Shown here one piece after another: positions 21,543 through 21,793 of a DNA stretch of 21,793 nucleotides. Each line of letters starts with the position of its first letter. Position 1 is the stretch's first letter. The stretch is from Candidatus Saccharimonadota bacterium (GTDB lineage: Bacteria; Patescibacteria; Saccharimonadia; Saccharimonadales; Nanosyncoccaceae), in assembly GCA_017429465.1 (NCBI GenBank), contig JAFROU010000043.1:1-21793 (forward strand), read 5' to 3'. Position numbers and translations under genes: made by a program. Under the pieces are notes generated by a model. The model ran no database searches, was not told where the DNA came from, and saw nothing but the letters and a program-made list of their open reading frames with translations.

Positions 21543-21793
21543 ATGAATAACTATGATCCAGAATACCAAAGAAGGCGCAGAGTCTTTTTAATCACCGTTG
21601 TAATGGTGATTGCTATTGCATGTTTAATTGCTTTTATTATTGTCATGGCTAACAACCGCCACCGCAACACTACTAATGTTGCCGTCGACGATTCTTCCTT
21701 AGTTACCGGCAATACTGATGATAAATCATCTAAGTCCGGCTCTGATTCTAAATCAAACTCTTCTGACGGATCTTCTAGCTCATCTAGCTCATC
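21543..21793 (+). CDS. Membrane-anchored Ser-rich protein, cut by the window end
   Basis: The first 83 codons of a gene continuing past the edge. The start is basic (QRRRRVF, residues 9-15) and is followed by one hydrophobic helix at about 14-35 (VFLITVVMVIAIACLIAFII). A polar stretch (NNRHRNTTN) and a low-complexity Ser/Asp/Lys region of at least 30 residues come next. The topology is N-in, C-out. A Ser-rich spacer right after an anchor usually tethers an outer domain away from the membrane, but that domain is not in view. The start is supported by AGGGAG about ten bases upstream. No family is recognised. Confidence 0.8.
   Translation, partial: MNNYDPEYQRRRRVFLITVVMVIAIACLIAFIIVMANNRHRNTTNVAVDDSSLVTGNTDDKSSKSGSDSKSNSSDGSSSSSSS
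21774..21793 (+). repeat. 9-base tandem repeat TCTAGCTCA in the Ser-rich region
   Basis: Two full copies and the start of a third of TCTAGCTCA (Ser-Ser-Ser) at the window edge. The repeat may continue outside and could vary in copy number without changing frame. Confidence 0.65.

Noticed and set aside
1..21793. UGA recoding to glycine, as in some other CPR groups
   Set aside because: Conserved Gly positions use GGN codons, mltG ends on UGA exactly where the next gene begins, and no frame needs UGA read-through.

Overview
The window looks like chromosome from a member of the Candidate Phyla Radiation (Patescibacteria), most likely a Candidatus Saccharibacteria (TM7) relative. This is inferred from the gene mix and the proteins' character, not from a 16S gene. 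Pointers are the very compact layout, a 626-residue alanyl-tRNA synthetase that stops after its editing domain, a membrane protein with a baseplate-J-like external domain, and many single-helix membrane proteins of unknown function. The genetic code looks standard. No tRNA, rRNA, CRISPR, insertion sequence or phage gene was recognised.

Layout. (1) 1-2482 (+): the 3' part of typA, tatD, a possible 50-residue ORF and an unknown 126-residue protein. (2) 2504-5093 (+): a small membrane protein, then a cysteine desulfurase overlapping mnmA, a sulfur donor and tRNA thiolase pair. A bidirectional UUCG-loop terminator follows. (3) 5127-5450 (-): an unknown four-helix membrane protein with its own promoter and a strong Shine-Dalgarno (SD) site. 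(4) 5558-8733 (+): mini-alaS and an FtsA-like actin-fold protein. (5) 8723-11465 (-): a soluble PAS histidine kinase, a receiver-only response regulator, and an RluB-like pseudouridine synthase whose start lies inside the regulator gene. (6) 11515-15844 (+): a cell-wall operon of a baseplate-J-like membrane protein, a RuvX-MltG fusion and a LysM-LysM-CHAP hydrolase, joined by TAATG and ATGA overlaps. (7) 15879-18046 (+): obgE, an unclassified structured small RNA with a full sigma70-type promoter and a terminator, then trmD. (8) 18072-21439 (+): recG, a zinc phospholipase C-like protein and rsmD. (9) 21543-end (+): the start of a Ser-rich membrane-anchored protein.

The clearest system-level pattern is in the promoters. 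Most transcription units start from an extended -10 box (TGnTATAAT or near) with its last base 6-7 nt before the ATG, which predicts leaderless mRNAs. The few units with a longer leader carry an SD. The structured RNA is the only unit with a near-consensus TTGACA-17-TAGAAT promoter.

Most genes serve translation and tRNA/rRNA modification (typA, mnmA, alaS, RluB-like, obgE, trmD, rsmD), DNA repair (recG, RuvX domain, tatD) and cell envelope growth (FtsA-like, MltG, CHAP). The most unusual items are the RNA at 17219-17370, the RuvX-MltG fusion, the out-of-frame overlap at 9378-9478, and the leaderless promoter rule.
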